This document shows, one piece after another, positions 16,638 to 23,534 of a stretch of DNA of 42,909 nt. A program made the position numbers and the translations under genes. The stretch is from positions 1 to 42,909 of the forward strand of contig CAITNO010000133.1 of NCBI GenBank assembly GCA_903893795.1, given 5' to 3'. The notes under the pieces were generated by a model. The model did not search any database. It saw only the letters and a program-made list of their open reading frames with translations, and was not told the DNA's origin. Positions within the stretch are counted from its first letter, which is position 1; the number at the start of each line of letters is the position of its first letter. The DNA is from Candidatus Hydrogenedentota bacterium. GTDB lineage: Bacteria > Hydrogenedentota > Hydrogenedentia > Hydrogenedentales > CAITNO01.

Positions 16638-17837
16638 ATGGCAAGCATCAAGTTTGAACTTGAAAGCAAGTTCGGCTCCATCTACGGCCCGGAAGAGCAG
16701 GAGGCCATGCTCGAAGTGCTGCGCAACAACGCGCCGACTTCGGGCGACGCCTGCATCCAGTTTGAAAAGGAATATGCGGCATATTGCGGCACCACCCATG
16801 CCCGCGCCGTCTCCAACGGCACGGCCGCGCTGTTCCTGTCGCTGCTGGCCCTAGGGGTGAAACCGGGTGACCGCGTGCTCACCACGCCGCTCACCTGGAT
16901 AGCCACGGCCGCCGCGGGCGCCACGCTGGGCGCCGAGGTCGATTTTGTCGACATCGACCCGCTGACCTACAACATGGACATGAACAAGCTTGAAGAGAAG
17001 CTAACCCCCAACACCAAGGCCGTGCTGCCCGTGCATCTCTACGGGCAGTGCTGCGACATGGACGCCCTGATCGCGCTGAAGAACAAGCACGGTTTCGGCA
17101 TTGTCGAGGATGCGTGCCACGCCATCGGCGCCGAGTACAAGGGCCGCAAATCTGGAAGCATGGGCGCGACGGGCTGCTTCAGTTTCCACGAGCAGAAGAA
17201 CATGTCCACCCTTGGCGAGGGCGGCATGATCACCACCAATTGCCCAGGCCTGTTCGAGCGTATGGCGCTCTACCGTTCCCACTGCACCCGTGTCTATGGC
17301 AAGAGCACCAAATATTGCAGCCTGGACGAGACCAAGCTGCCGATGGGCAAGCGCTTCTGGTGGCAGGATTTCGATGATTGCGGCTACAACTTCCGCATGA
17401 CCGACATACAGGCGGCCGTGGGCATTGTCCAGCTCCGCAAGATTGACCAGCTCAACCAGTTGCGCATTGACAGCTCCAACTACATCACAGAGCGCATCAA
17501 GGATATTCCCGGACTCACGCTTCCGACTGTCACGCCGGGCAACAAGCACGTGTACCACCTCTACCCGCTGCTCATCGACCCGGCCGTGTACGGCATGACC
17601 AAGGATGATTTTGTGTGGGCCATGCGCGAAGAGCGCGGCATCCGCATCGGCACCCACTACATCCCGTTGCATTGGACGACGGCCTTCCAGAAGCGCGGAT
17701 TCCATCGCGGCCAGTTCCCCGTGGCCGACGCCCTGGCAGAACGCCTCGTGACGCTGCCGATCCATCCGCGTCTCACGGAAGAAGGCCTCGATTACCTGAT
17801 CGACAGCATCCGCCATTTCAGCCCGTTGGGCAAATAA
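16638..17837 (+). CDS. DegT/DnrJ/EryC1-family PLP aminotransferase
   Basis: 399 residues, fold type I aminotransferase acting on nucleotide-linked keto-sugars or related cyclitols. Seen: the SNGTAALFLSLLAL phosphate-binding loop; TPLTWIATAAA; the PLP ring Asp in VEDACHAIGAEYKG; the Schiff-base Lys K187 in FHEQKNMSTLGEGGM; and the C-terminal GYNFRMTDIQAAVGIVQL. The usual SFFPTKN is replaced by SFHEQKN, but the lysine is kept. The ATG at 16638 has AAGGAA upstream; the longer frame would overlap the transporter. Such enzymes usually belong to polysaccharide or antibiotic sugar pathways, yet its only partner here is the OPA-type transporter. Confidence 0.92.
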   Translation: MASIKFELESKFGSIYGPEEQEAMLEVLRNNAPTSGDACIQFEKEYAAYCGTTHARAVSNGTAALFLSLLALGVKPGDRVLTTPLTWIATAAAGATLGAEVDFVDIDPLTYNMDMNKLEEKLTPNTKAVLPVHLYGQCCDMDALIALKNKHGFGIVEDACHAIGAEYKGRKSGSMGATGCFSFHEQKNMSTLGEGGMITTNCPGLFERMALYRSHCTRVYGKSTKYCSLDETKLPMGKRFWWQDFDDCGYNFRMTDIQAAVGIVQLRKIDQLNQLRIDSSNYITERIKDIPGLTLPTVTPGNKHVYHLYPLLIDPAVYGMTKDDFVWAMREERGIRIGTHYIPLHWTTAFQKRGFHRGQFPVADALAERLVTLPIHPRLTEEGLDYLIDSIRHFSPLGK

Positions 17838-17847
17838 GACCGAATGT

Positions 17848-17885
17848 GGGGGACAGCCTTGACGGGCTGTCCCCCATTTATTTTT
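17848..17885 (+). terminator. Rho-independent terminator
   Basis: An 11-bp perfect stem, GGGGGACAGCC and GGCTGTCCCCC, with a six-base loop is followed by ATTTATTTTT. It lies 10 bases after the aminotransferase stop and ends the transporter-aminotransferase unit. Confidence 0.92.
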
Positions 17886-17943
17886 GGTGAGAAGACAGAC
17901 CTGACGGTCGGCTGCGGCTGTCATGTTTTCTGAGGGCTTGAAG

Positions 17944-19257
17944 ATGCGCGTGACTCCGCTGGTGTTTTCCATGTTGTTTGCTGCGTGGGCCTGTTCAGCG
18001 GAGGATGCCGCGCCGGTGCCTTCGGCGACGGATATTGCCGTCATCGAGACGGGATGGCAGGGGACAGTGGTCTCCCGTATTGACCAGAGTTATGCCGGAT
18101 GGGATGTCGAAATCGGCGATGCCGACAACGATGGCAAGAATGAGATTCTGACGACGGGTTGCCCCGACAGCCGCCTGTACCTCTACAAACTCGACGGCAC
18201 GCAGTGGAAAACCACCCTACTGGCCGACAACCTTGCCCAGGATCAACCGGCCATGGGGCTTACGGTGCGCGTGGCCGACCTCAACGGGGACGGACTCAAC
18301 GAAATCCTCCTGGGCACCGGCCAGGAAAAGGGCGGCACCGCGTGGTTTCACGTGCTCTCCACGGACGGCAAGAGGCTGACCAACAAACTCTCCTGCCGGC
18401 CTGAATGCAACAAGAGCAGTTTTACACACGACTTCGCCATCCTAGACCTGAACCGGGACGGACTCAAGGAAGTCATCGCAGCCTATTGCGGCGGTGGGGA
18501 GGTGATTCGTTACGATGTGAACAAGTCGCTGACCGCCATTTCCGCGCGCAAGATTCACCAGTTGTCCGGGTCGGGAGAGGAATCCACTATTGCCGATGTG
18601 GACAATGACGGCAGGATGGAGTATCTGACCGCGAACGCTTTCCGGGCCGGCAAAGCCCGGGTCGAGATTTTCGACATTGACGAAAAGGGTGAACTCTCGG
18701 CCGAACCGCGCATCGCGATTGCCGGCTACGAGGGCAATGGCTGTTTCTATGCCTCCTTTACCGTGGGCGATGTGAACAATGACGGCAAGAATGAGCTTGT
18801 GGTGGGGTGGAAGAAGGAGCAGAAGATCAATCTCAGCACCCTCGTCGCGTACAATATCGACAAGACAGACGCTACGCCCGTCGCCTGGCTGGAACGCGAC
18901 ACAGCCGACCTCGACATGGGCTATTTCGAGAAGATGATGGCCGTGGCCGATGCAGACAACGACGGCAAGAATGAATTGGTGATCTCGACCCGCGGCGACA
19001 ACATGTCCGAGTTCATCAACAGCAACCACTTGGGCCGCGCCTACCTGTACCGCGTGGGAACAGACGGCAAATCCTCCAGAGAGACACTGGTGGACTTCCG
19101 CGAAGAAAATGCGGAGTCTTCGTGGTTGGCCGTGGGCGATTGCGACAATGACGGCATGAACGAGGTGGTGTTGGCCACAGGCAAGGGGGACCGCACCAAG
19201 CCCGGAGTGTCCTATGTGGTCCTGCTTGAAAAACTGGGCGGAGTTCCCCACAAGTGA
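17944..19257 (+). CDS. Secreted FG-GAP/VCBS beta-propeller protein
   Basis: 437 residues. The start at 17944 (MRVTPLVF) is preferred over 17923 because TGAGGG lies at the right distance; it gives a standard signal peptide ending about WACSAED. The rest is one repeated unit: seven Ca2+-binding loops of the form DxDxDGxNE (DADNDGKNE, DLNGDGLNE, DLNRDGLKE, DVDNDGRME, DVNNDGKNE, DADNDGKNE, DCDNDGMNE). This predicts a seven-bladed integrin-alpha-like propeller in the periplasm or outside the cell. Ligand and role are unknown. Its TGA stop overlaps the GTG start of the MazG-like gene. Confidence 0.9.
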   Translation: MRVTPLVFSMLFAAWACSAEDAAPVPSATDIAVIETGWQGTVVSRIDQSYAGWDVEIGDADNDGKNEILTTGCPDSRLYLYKLDGTQWKTTLLADNLAQDQPAMGLTVRVADLNGDGLNEILLGTGQEKGGTAWFHVLSTDGKRLTNKLSCRPECNKSSFTHDFAILDLNRDGLKEVIAAYCGGGEVIRYDVNKSLTAISARKIHQLSGSGEESTIADVDNDGRMEYLTANAFRAGKARVEIFDIDEKGELSAEPRIAIAGYEGNGCFYASFTVGDVNNDGKNELVVGWKKEQKINLSTLVAYNIDKTDATPVAWLERDTADLDMGYFEKMMAVADADNDGKNELVISTRGDNMSEFINSNHLGRAYLYRVGTDGKSSRETLVDFREENAESSWLAVGDCDNDGMNEVVLATGKGDRTKPGVSYVVLLEKLGGVPHK

Positions 19258-19658
19258 CAAAAGAAATTGCGCCAATTGCGCACGGCGATGCGCTGCTGGA
19301 TTCGAAGCGAATACAGGACGTCGTGAGCGCCACCGGCTTCGACTGGCCCGATATTTCCGGTGTGCTCGACAAGGTTGCTGAAGAACTTGACGAGATTCGT
19401 GAGGCTGTTGCGGCGGATGACCAGGCACATGCCCGGAAAGAATTGGGCGATCTGCTGCTGGTTGCCGTCAATGTTGCCCGCTTTCTTGACGCCGACCCGG
19501 CCGAAGAGCTGCGCCGCGCCACCGACCGGCTCTGCGGACGGGTGGAAAAAGTGCGCGCGCTGTGCGCCGAACGGGGCATCGACATGCAAAGTTGCACACT
19601 CTGCGCGCTCGACACGCTGTGGCGGGAGGTCAAGGATCAAGAGGGCACAACGACTTAG
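19254..19658 (+). CDS. MazG-like nucleotide pyrophosphohydrolase
   Basis: 134 residues, equal to the C-terminal catalytic domain of MazG, which hydrolyses NTPs to NMP and pyrophosphate. Metal-binding motifs EELDE (43-47) and ELGDLL (E63, D66) are intact, and FDWPDISGVLDKVAEEL and NVARFLDADPAEELRRA agree with MazG. The first MazG half is missing, as in single-domain members. The GTG start overlaps the stop of the propeller gene (GTGA); translational coupling of a secreted and a cytoplasmic protein is odd. dnaA follows, so housecleaning of the nucleotide pool next to the replication initiator is possible but speculative. Confidence 0.88.
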   Translation: MTKEIAPIAHGDALLDSKRIQDVVSATGFDWPDISGVLDKVAEELDEIREAVAADDQAHARKELGDLLLVAVNVARFLDADPAEELRRATDRLCGRVEKVRALCAERGIDMQSCTLCALDTLWREVKDQEGTTT

Positions 19659-19667
19659 AAATGCCCC

Positions 19668-19697
19668 TTGACATCTGCCCTGTTTATGGTGCAAACT
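19668..19697 (+). promoter_or_regulatory. Possible dnaA promoter, TTGACA-N18-CAAACT
   Basis: A perfect -35 hexamer TTGACA lies at 19668-19673, but the best -10 candidate, CAAACT at 19692-19697 (18-base spacer), matches only three of six positions. It is upstream of the DnaA-box cluster, which would allow DnaA to repress its own gene downstream of the start. Confidence 0.3.
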
Positions 19698-19747
19698 CAG
19701 GTTTCGATTTTGCGTTTCAGCCCAATTTTAGGGGCTGATCGGTGATC

Positions 19748-19778
19748 TGTTGATAACCTGTGGATAACTTGTGAACAA
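19748..19778 (-). promoter_or_regulatory. Three DnaA boxes phased at 11 bp
   Basis: TGTTGATAA (19748), TGTGGATAA (19759) and TGTGAACAA (19770) start exactly 11 bases apart. The middle one is a perfect DnaA box (TTATCCACA on the minus strand); the others differ at one and two positions. The cluster sits 152 bases upstream of the dnaA start. It fits autoregulation or part of a replication origin. Confidence 0.8.
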
Positions 19779-19929
19779 CTTTTTGCGCGGGGCCTGGCCC
19801 GCGCGGTGCGCTGCAATTTTCGTTACTTGATTTTGGTGCGAGGGTCTGGGTGGTGCCGTTGCCCGTGGTGCGGGAACAGGGGGCTGCCTCAATGCGGAAG
19901 ACCGAAACGTTTTGAACAGGGATGCGAAT

Positions 19930-21324
19930 ATGTCAGTGCCAGAGGGAGAGGCTGTGGTAGTACCGGAAAAAGAAAAGAATTTGTGGGAACGGGCACAGGT
20001 GCATCTGCGCGCCGTGCTCGATGATTACAGTTATAAGAACTGGTTTCAGCAGACCAGTTTCGGCGCGCTCGACGAGGGTGTGCTCACCGTCAATGTGCCC
20101 AGCCAATTCTTTGCAAACTGGCTGCAGGAACATTATCTTGACGCCGTGTGCGACTCCCTGCGCAAGGTGCTTCCCGAGTTTCGCGATGTTCGTTTTGCAG
20201 TTTCCGCCGAAATGGCCGCTGCGGGCGCAACTCCGGCGGAGCGTGCGGCCAAGCCGGTGAATCCCGTCCGCTCCAGGGCCGCCAAAGTGCGGCAGGTGTT
20301 CAGCGGCTTCAACCCGCGCTACACCTTTGACAGGTTTGTGGTGGGTTCGGGCAACCGTTTCGCCCATGCCGCTGCGAAGGCCGTGCATGAATCACCCGGC
20401 CACACCTACAATCCCCTGTTTCTTTACGGCGGCACCGGTCTGGGCAAGACCCATCTCATGCAGGCCATCGGCCAGGGCGTGCTCGCCGAGCATCCCGACT
20501 TGAGCGTTGTGTTCATTTCCTCCGAGGAGTTCACCAACCAGCTCATCCAGAGTATCGCCAACAAGAACACGCAGAAATTCCGCGACAAGTACCGCAAGGT
20601 GGACGTCCTGCTGATTGACGACGTGCATTTCATCAGCGGCAAGGAAGGCACGCAGGAAGAATTCTTCCACACCTTCAACGCGCTCTTCGACGGGCACAAG
20701 CAAATCGTGCTTTCAAGCGACCGCAGCCCGAAAGAAATCCAGGGCGTCGAGGAACGACTCGTGTCCCGCTTCGAGTGGGGGTTGGTCACCGACATTCAGG
20801 CGCCCGACCTTGAGACGCGCATTGCCATTCTGCAAAACAAGGGGCGGGAGGAAAATCTCACCATCGCCGTGGATGTGCTCCGCTACATCGCCACCTATAT
20901 CGTCAGCAACATCCGCGAGTTGGAAGGCGCGCTCACCACAGTGCTTGCCTACAGCCGCCTCACCGGTGAAAAGATCACGACGACCCTTGCGGAAACGGTG
21001 CTGCGCGACCTGATCGGCACGGAAAAGATCCGGCCCGTCACAATTGAGCAGGTGCAGCGCGCCGTGGCAGAGCATTTTGATGTCCGCATTGCCGACCTGC
21101 GCGGCCGCAGCCGCCAGCGCCAGATTGTGCGGCCCCGCCAGTTGGCCATGTATCTTTGCAAAACCATGATACCGAGCCTGTCGCTCAACGACGTGGGCGA
21201 GTACTTCGGCGGCAAGGACCACACGACCGTGCTTTACGCCTGCGACAAGGTGGCCAAGGCCGCCGTGGCAACCCCGGCGATGCGCCAGACGATTGAGCAG
21301 ATCAGCAAGTCCATTCGCGCCTGA
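19930..21324 (+). CDS. dnaA: Chromosomal replication initiator DnaA
   Basis: 464 residues, complete. Domain I at about 16-85 (LWERAQVHLRAVLDDYSYKNW), a short domain II linker, then the AAA+ domain III: Walker A GGTGLGKTH (167-175), Walker B LLIDDVHF (227-234), sensor I QIVLSSDR and the arginine-finger region VEERLVSRFEWG. Domain IV with the DNA-binding signature ends in FGGKDHTTVLYACDKV. It opens the origin by ATP-dependent assembly on DnaA boxes. The ATG at 19930 has AGGGA seven bases upstream; a TTG at 19912 would add six residues. dnaN does not follow; a terminator and the convergent dapF gene do. Confidence 0.98.
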   Translation: MSVPEGEAVVVPEKEKNLWERAQVHLRAVLDDYSYKNWFQQTSFGALDEGVLTVNVPSQFFANWLQEHYLDAVCDSLRKVLPEFRDVRFAVSAEMAAAGATPAERAAKPVNPVRSRAAKVRQVFSGFNPRYTFDRFVVGSGNRFAHAAAKAVHESPGHTYNPLFLYGGTGLGKTHLMQAIGQGVLAEHPDLSVVFISSEEFTNQLIQSIANKNTQKFRDKYRKVDVLLIDDVHFISGKEGTQEEFFHTFNALFDGHKQIVLSSDRSPKEIQGVEERLVSRFEWGLVTDIQAPDLETRIAILQNKGREENLTIAVDVLRYIATYIVSNIRELEGALTTVLAYSRLTGEKITTTLAETVLRDLIGTEKIRPVTIEQVQRAVAEHFDVRIADLRGRSRQRQIVRPRQLAMYLCKTMIPSLSLNDVGEYFGGKDHTTVLYACDKVAKAAVATPAMRQTIEQISKSIRA

Positions 21325-21355
21325 CAAAGAAGGGCGCAGCATCCAGACAGTAAAA

Positions 21356-21404
21356 GGGTGCGTGAATTGGCGCGAAGCGCCATCTCACGCACCCTCATTA
21401 TTTT
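21356..21404 (+). terminator. Rho-independent terminator after dnaA
   Basis: GGGTGCGTGA (21356-21365) pairs with TCACGCACCC (21385-21394), and an inner stem TGGCGC/GCGCCA has a three-base loop. TCATTATTTT follows. It may serve both dnaA and, read from the other strand, the convergent dapF. Confidence 0.88.
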
Positions 21405-21456
21405 GCTGAATACGCTGCGGGGATTTTGGGGGAGGAGGGTCTGCGGCACTGCCCCG

Positions 21457-22296
21457 CTATTCGGGCCACTCGCCGGTGTAGGCCTCGGTTGCGGGACCTT
21501 CCTGGTAGACACAGCCGTCTTCGGCCCATTCGATGGCCAGTGCGCCGTACACAAGATGCACATTGACGCGCCGGTTCACCCGTCCGGTGATCATGGCGGC
21601 AAGCGCCGAACCGCAGGAGCCGCTGCCGCTGGCCATGGTGATGCCGCTGCCGCGTTCCCAGATACGCATGACCATGTTGTCACGGTCTATGACATTGACG
21701 AACTCGACATTGGTGCGTTTCGGAAAACTGGGGTGGTTTTCGATGCGCGGCCCAATGTCGGTGAGGCTAATCTTTGTCGCGTCATCCACAAACACCACGG
21801 CGTGCGGATTGCCGATGTTGGCGCAGGTGATGTTGAACACTCGGCTATCGTCAAGCGTGATGGGTTCCTCCATCACGCGTCCGGCATCGCCGATCATGGG
21901 AATCTCGGCCCGCTCGAATTTGGGTTGGCCCATGTTGGATCGCACGGTAATGACCTTGCCGTTTTCCGTGGTGAGCGTCACCCGGTTCGGTCCGGCAAGG
22001 GTTTCAATCGTGAACTCCGTCTTGTCGGTCATTCCGCGCTCATAGACATATTTGGCAAAACAGCGAATGCCGTTGCCGCAGGTCTCCGCCTCGCTGCCGT
22101 CGGCGTTGAAAATGCGCATCTTGAATTCATGCGCTTCGCCGGGCATGACCAGGATGATGCCGTCCGCGCCCGCGCCCAGATGGCGGTGGCTCATGCGGCG
22201 CGACAGCTCGGGTGGGTCCGCCACGGTATTTTTCTCCGTGTCGATAAAATGATAGTCATTGCCCAAACCGTGCAACTTGGTGAATACGATGCCCAT
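21457..22296 (-). CDS. dapF: Diaminopimelate epimerase, with Ser at second catalytic position
   Basis: 279 residues. DapF interconverts LL- and meso-diaminopimelate for lysine and peptidoglycan synthesis, using two cysteines. The first is present at the canonical position (C73 in ETCGNGIRC). The second motif, normally ERG-GET-ACG-GAC, reads ERGSGITMASGSGSC: the catalytic Cys is S223 (codon AGC), while the later Cys (C228) is kept. The other segments are normal (FTKLHGLGNDY, IFNADGSEAE, NIGNPHAVVFV). It is 18 bases behind ddl on the same strand, forming a cell-wall precursor unit. The family is certain; activity with Cys/Ser chemistry may be reduced or altered. Confidence 0.93.
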   Translation of the reverse strand: MGIVFTKLHGLGNDYHFIDTEKNTVADPPELSRRMSHRHLGAGADGIILVMPGEAHEFKMRIFNADGSEAETCGNGIRCFAKYVYERGMTDKTEFTIETLAGPNRVTLTTENGKVITVRSNMGQPKFERAEIPMIGDAGRVMEEPITLDDSRVFNITCANIGNPHAVVFVDDATKISLTDIGPRIENHPSFPKRTNVEFVNVIDRDNMVMRIWERGSGITMASGSGSCGSALAAMITGRVNRRVNVHLVYGALAIEWAEDGCVYQEGPATEAYTGEWPE

Positions 22297-22314
22297 GGGA
22301 AGCCTCTTTTCTTT

Positions 22315-23334
22315 CTATGAACGCTGGCGCGCTTCGGCCGTGCGAATGGCCGATTCAACAAACAGTTCCATGAGATCGGCATAGCCGATGTCCACGGCCG
22401 CGGCGGCCTTGGGGAAGAGGGAAGTCGGCGTCAGGCCAGGCACCGTGTTCACCTCAATCCAGACCGGTCCCTGCGCGCCGATCATAAAGTCGCTGCGGCT
22501 CCAGACCGCGCAACCTATGACCCGGTGCGCCGTTACGGCCATTTCGCCGACGATGCGCGCCACTTCTTCCGGAACCCGTGCGGGGGTAATCTCTTCGGCC
22601 CCGTCATCGGCATATTTCTCGTTGTAATCAAAGAACGCGCTCTTGCGCGGCCGTATTTCCGTCAACGGCAGCGGGCGTGGCGCCGCGCCGGGTGTGACAT
22701 CAAGCACGGCGCAGGTCACCTCGGTGCCGCGGATGTATTCCTCGACCAGCACGCGCCCCTCGACGGCCATGATGGCGTCAATATCGGCCGCCAGCGTGGC
22801 GTCGTCGTTGTTGATGGTCATGCCGCAGCTCGACCCCTGGCAGGGTGCCTTGATGACGCAGGGGCTGCCAAAATCGCTCCGCAGCCTTGCGAGCAGGCCG
22901 CTGCGGTCCTGGCGCCATTCGGTGGCGTCCATGACGAGTTGCCGCGCCACACGCACGCCTGCGGCGGCCACGATGGCCTTGGCGCGAATCTTGTCCATGC
23001 CGAGCGCGCTTGCCAGGCTGCCGGAAGTCGTGTAGGGCAGGTTCATGAGGTCGAGCAGGCCCTGAATCCGGCCGTCCTCACCGGGACCACCGTGCAGGGC
23101 GACGAAAACACAGTCAGGGCGAAGCGTCGCCAGGCGCGAGACGGCGTCGGAGAAGGGCAGGGGGGCATCGTCCCCAAAATCCCAAAGGCCATTCTTGCCG
23201 ATGGTCACGGGGACTACGCTGTGGCCCTTGCCGCAGAGGGCATCCACCACGCCCGCGCCGGAACGCAGGGAAACCTCATGCTCCAAACTCATGCCTCCCA
23301 TGAGGACCACTATGTGCCGCTTCGACTCGCCCAT
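22315..23334 (-). CDS. ddl: D-alanine--D-alanine ligase
   Basis: 339 residues, ATP-grasp enzyme making the D-Ala-D-Ala end of the peptidoglycan stem peptide. Seen: VVLMGGMSLEHEVSL (9-23), VALHGGPGEDGRIQGLLDLM, the LPYTTSGSLASALGMDK Ser/Lys region, GSSCGM in the grasp loop, and the metal motif EVNTVPGLTPTSLFP. The ATG at 23334 was chosen for its GGAGAG about 10 bases upstream; an upstream ATG in frame at 23367 lacks one. The preceding leader holds a promoter and a terminator-like hairpin. dapF follows after 18 bases. Confidence 0.96.
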   Translation of the reverse strand: MGESKRHIVVLMGGMSLEHEVSLRSGAGVVDALCGKGHSVVPVTIGKNGLWDFGDDAPLPFSDAVSRLATLRPDCVFVALHGGPGEDGRIQGLLDLMNLPYTTSGSLASALGMDKIRAKAIVAAAGVRVARQLVMDATEWRQDRSGLLARLRSDFGSPCVIKAPCQGSSCGMTINNDDATLAADIDAIMAVEGRVLVEEYIRGTEVTCAVLDVTPGAAPRPLPLTEIRPRKSAFFDYNEKYADDGAEEITPARVPEEVARIVGEMAVTAHRVIGCAVWSRSDFMIGAQGPVWIEVNTVPGLTPTSLFPKAAAAVDIGYADLMELFVESAIRTAEARQRS

Positions 23335-23386
23335 TCGAACGCTCTCCAAGAAACACCGCACCACCACGGCGCGGGTAGAGGAAATG

Positions 23387-23414
23387 AAAAAAGGCGCGGA
23401 CTAACGCACCGCGC
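23387..23414 (-). terminator. Terminator-like hairpin in the ddl leader
   Basis: Read on the minus strand, GCGCGG (23414-23409) pairs with CCGCGC (23399-23394) across a nine-base loop, then C and TTTTTT (to 23387). It is a textbook intrinsic terminator 52 bases before the ddl start. It may end readthrough from the phospholipase-like gene or act as an attenuator for ddl-dapF. Confidence 0.7.
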
Positions 23415-23420
23415 AACAGA

Positions 23421-23450
23421 ATTATACCCCAGTTGTCGCCAGAGTTTCAG
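23421..23450 (-). promoter_or_regulatory. Promoter CTGAAA-N18-TATAAT for ddl-dapF
   Basis: A perfect TATAAT (plus-strand 23421-23426) has CTGAAA 18 bases upstream (23445-23450). Transcription would start near 23414, exactly where the terminator-like hairpin begins. Confidence 0.6.
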
Positions 23451-23466
23451 AATGTTATTTGCGCTA

Positions 23467-23534
23467 CTGGGAGTGCCGGTATCCCTGCCGACTCTTGACA
23501 CGCACAAAGCCGGCAGGGATGCCGGCGCTGCCAG
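23467..23534. repeat. Inverted pair of REP-like palindromic units
   Basis: A 24-base unit at 23467-23490 (starts CTGGGAGTGCCGG, ends ATCCCTGCCG) returns inverted at 23511-23534 with 21 of 24 positions agreeing, separated by 20 bases. It begins one base after the stop codon of the phospholipase-like gene. Pairs of this kind are typical dispersed extragenic palindromes and could fold into a long hairpin that protects the mRNA end. Confidence 0.75.
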
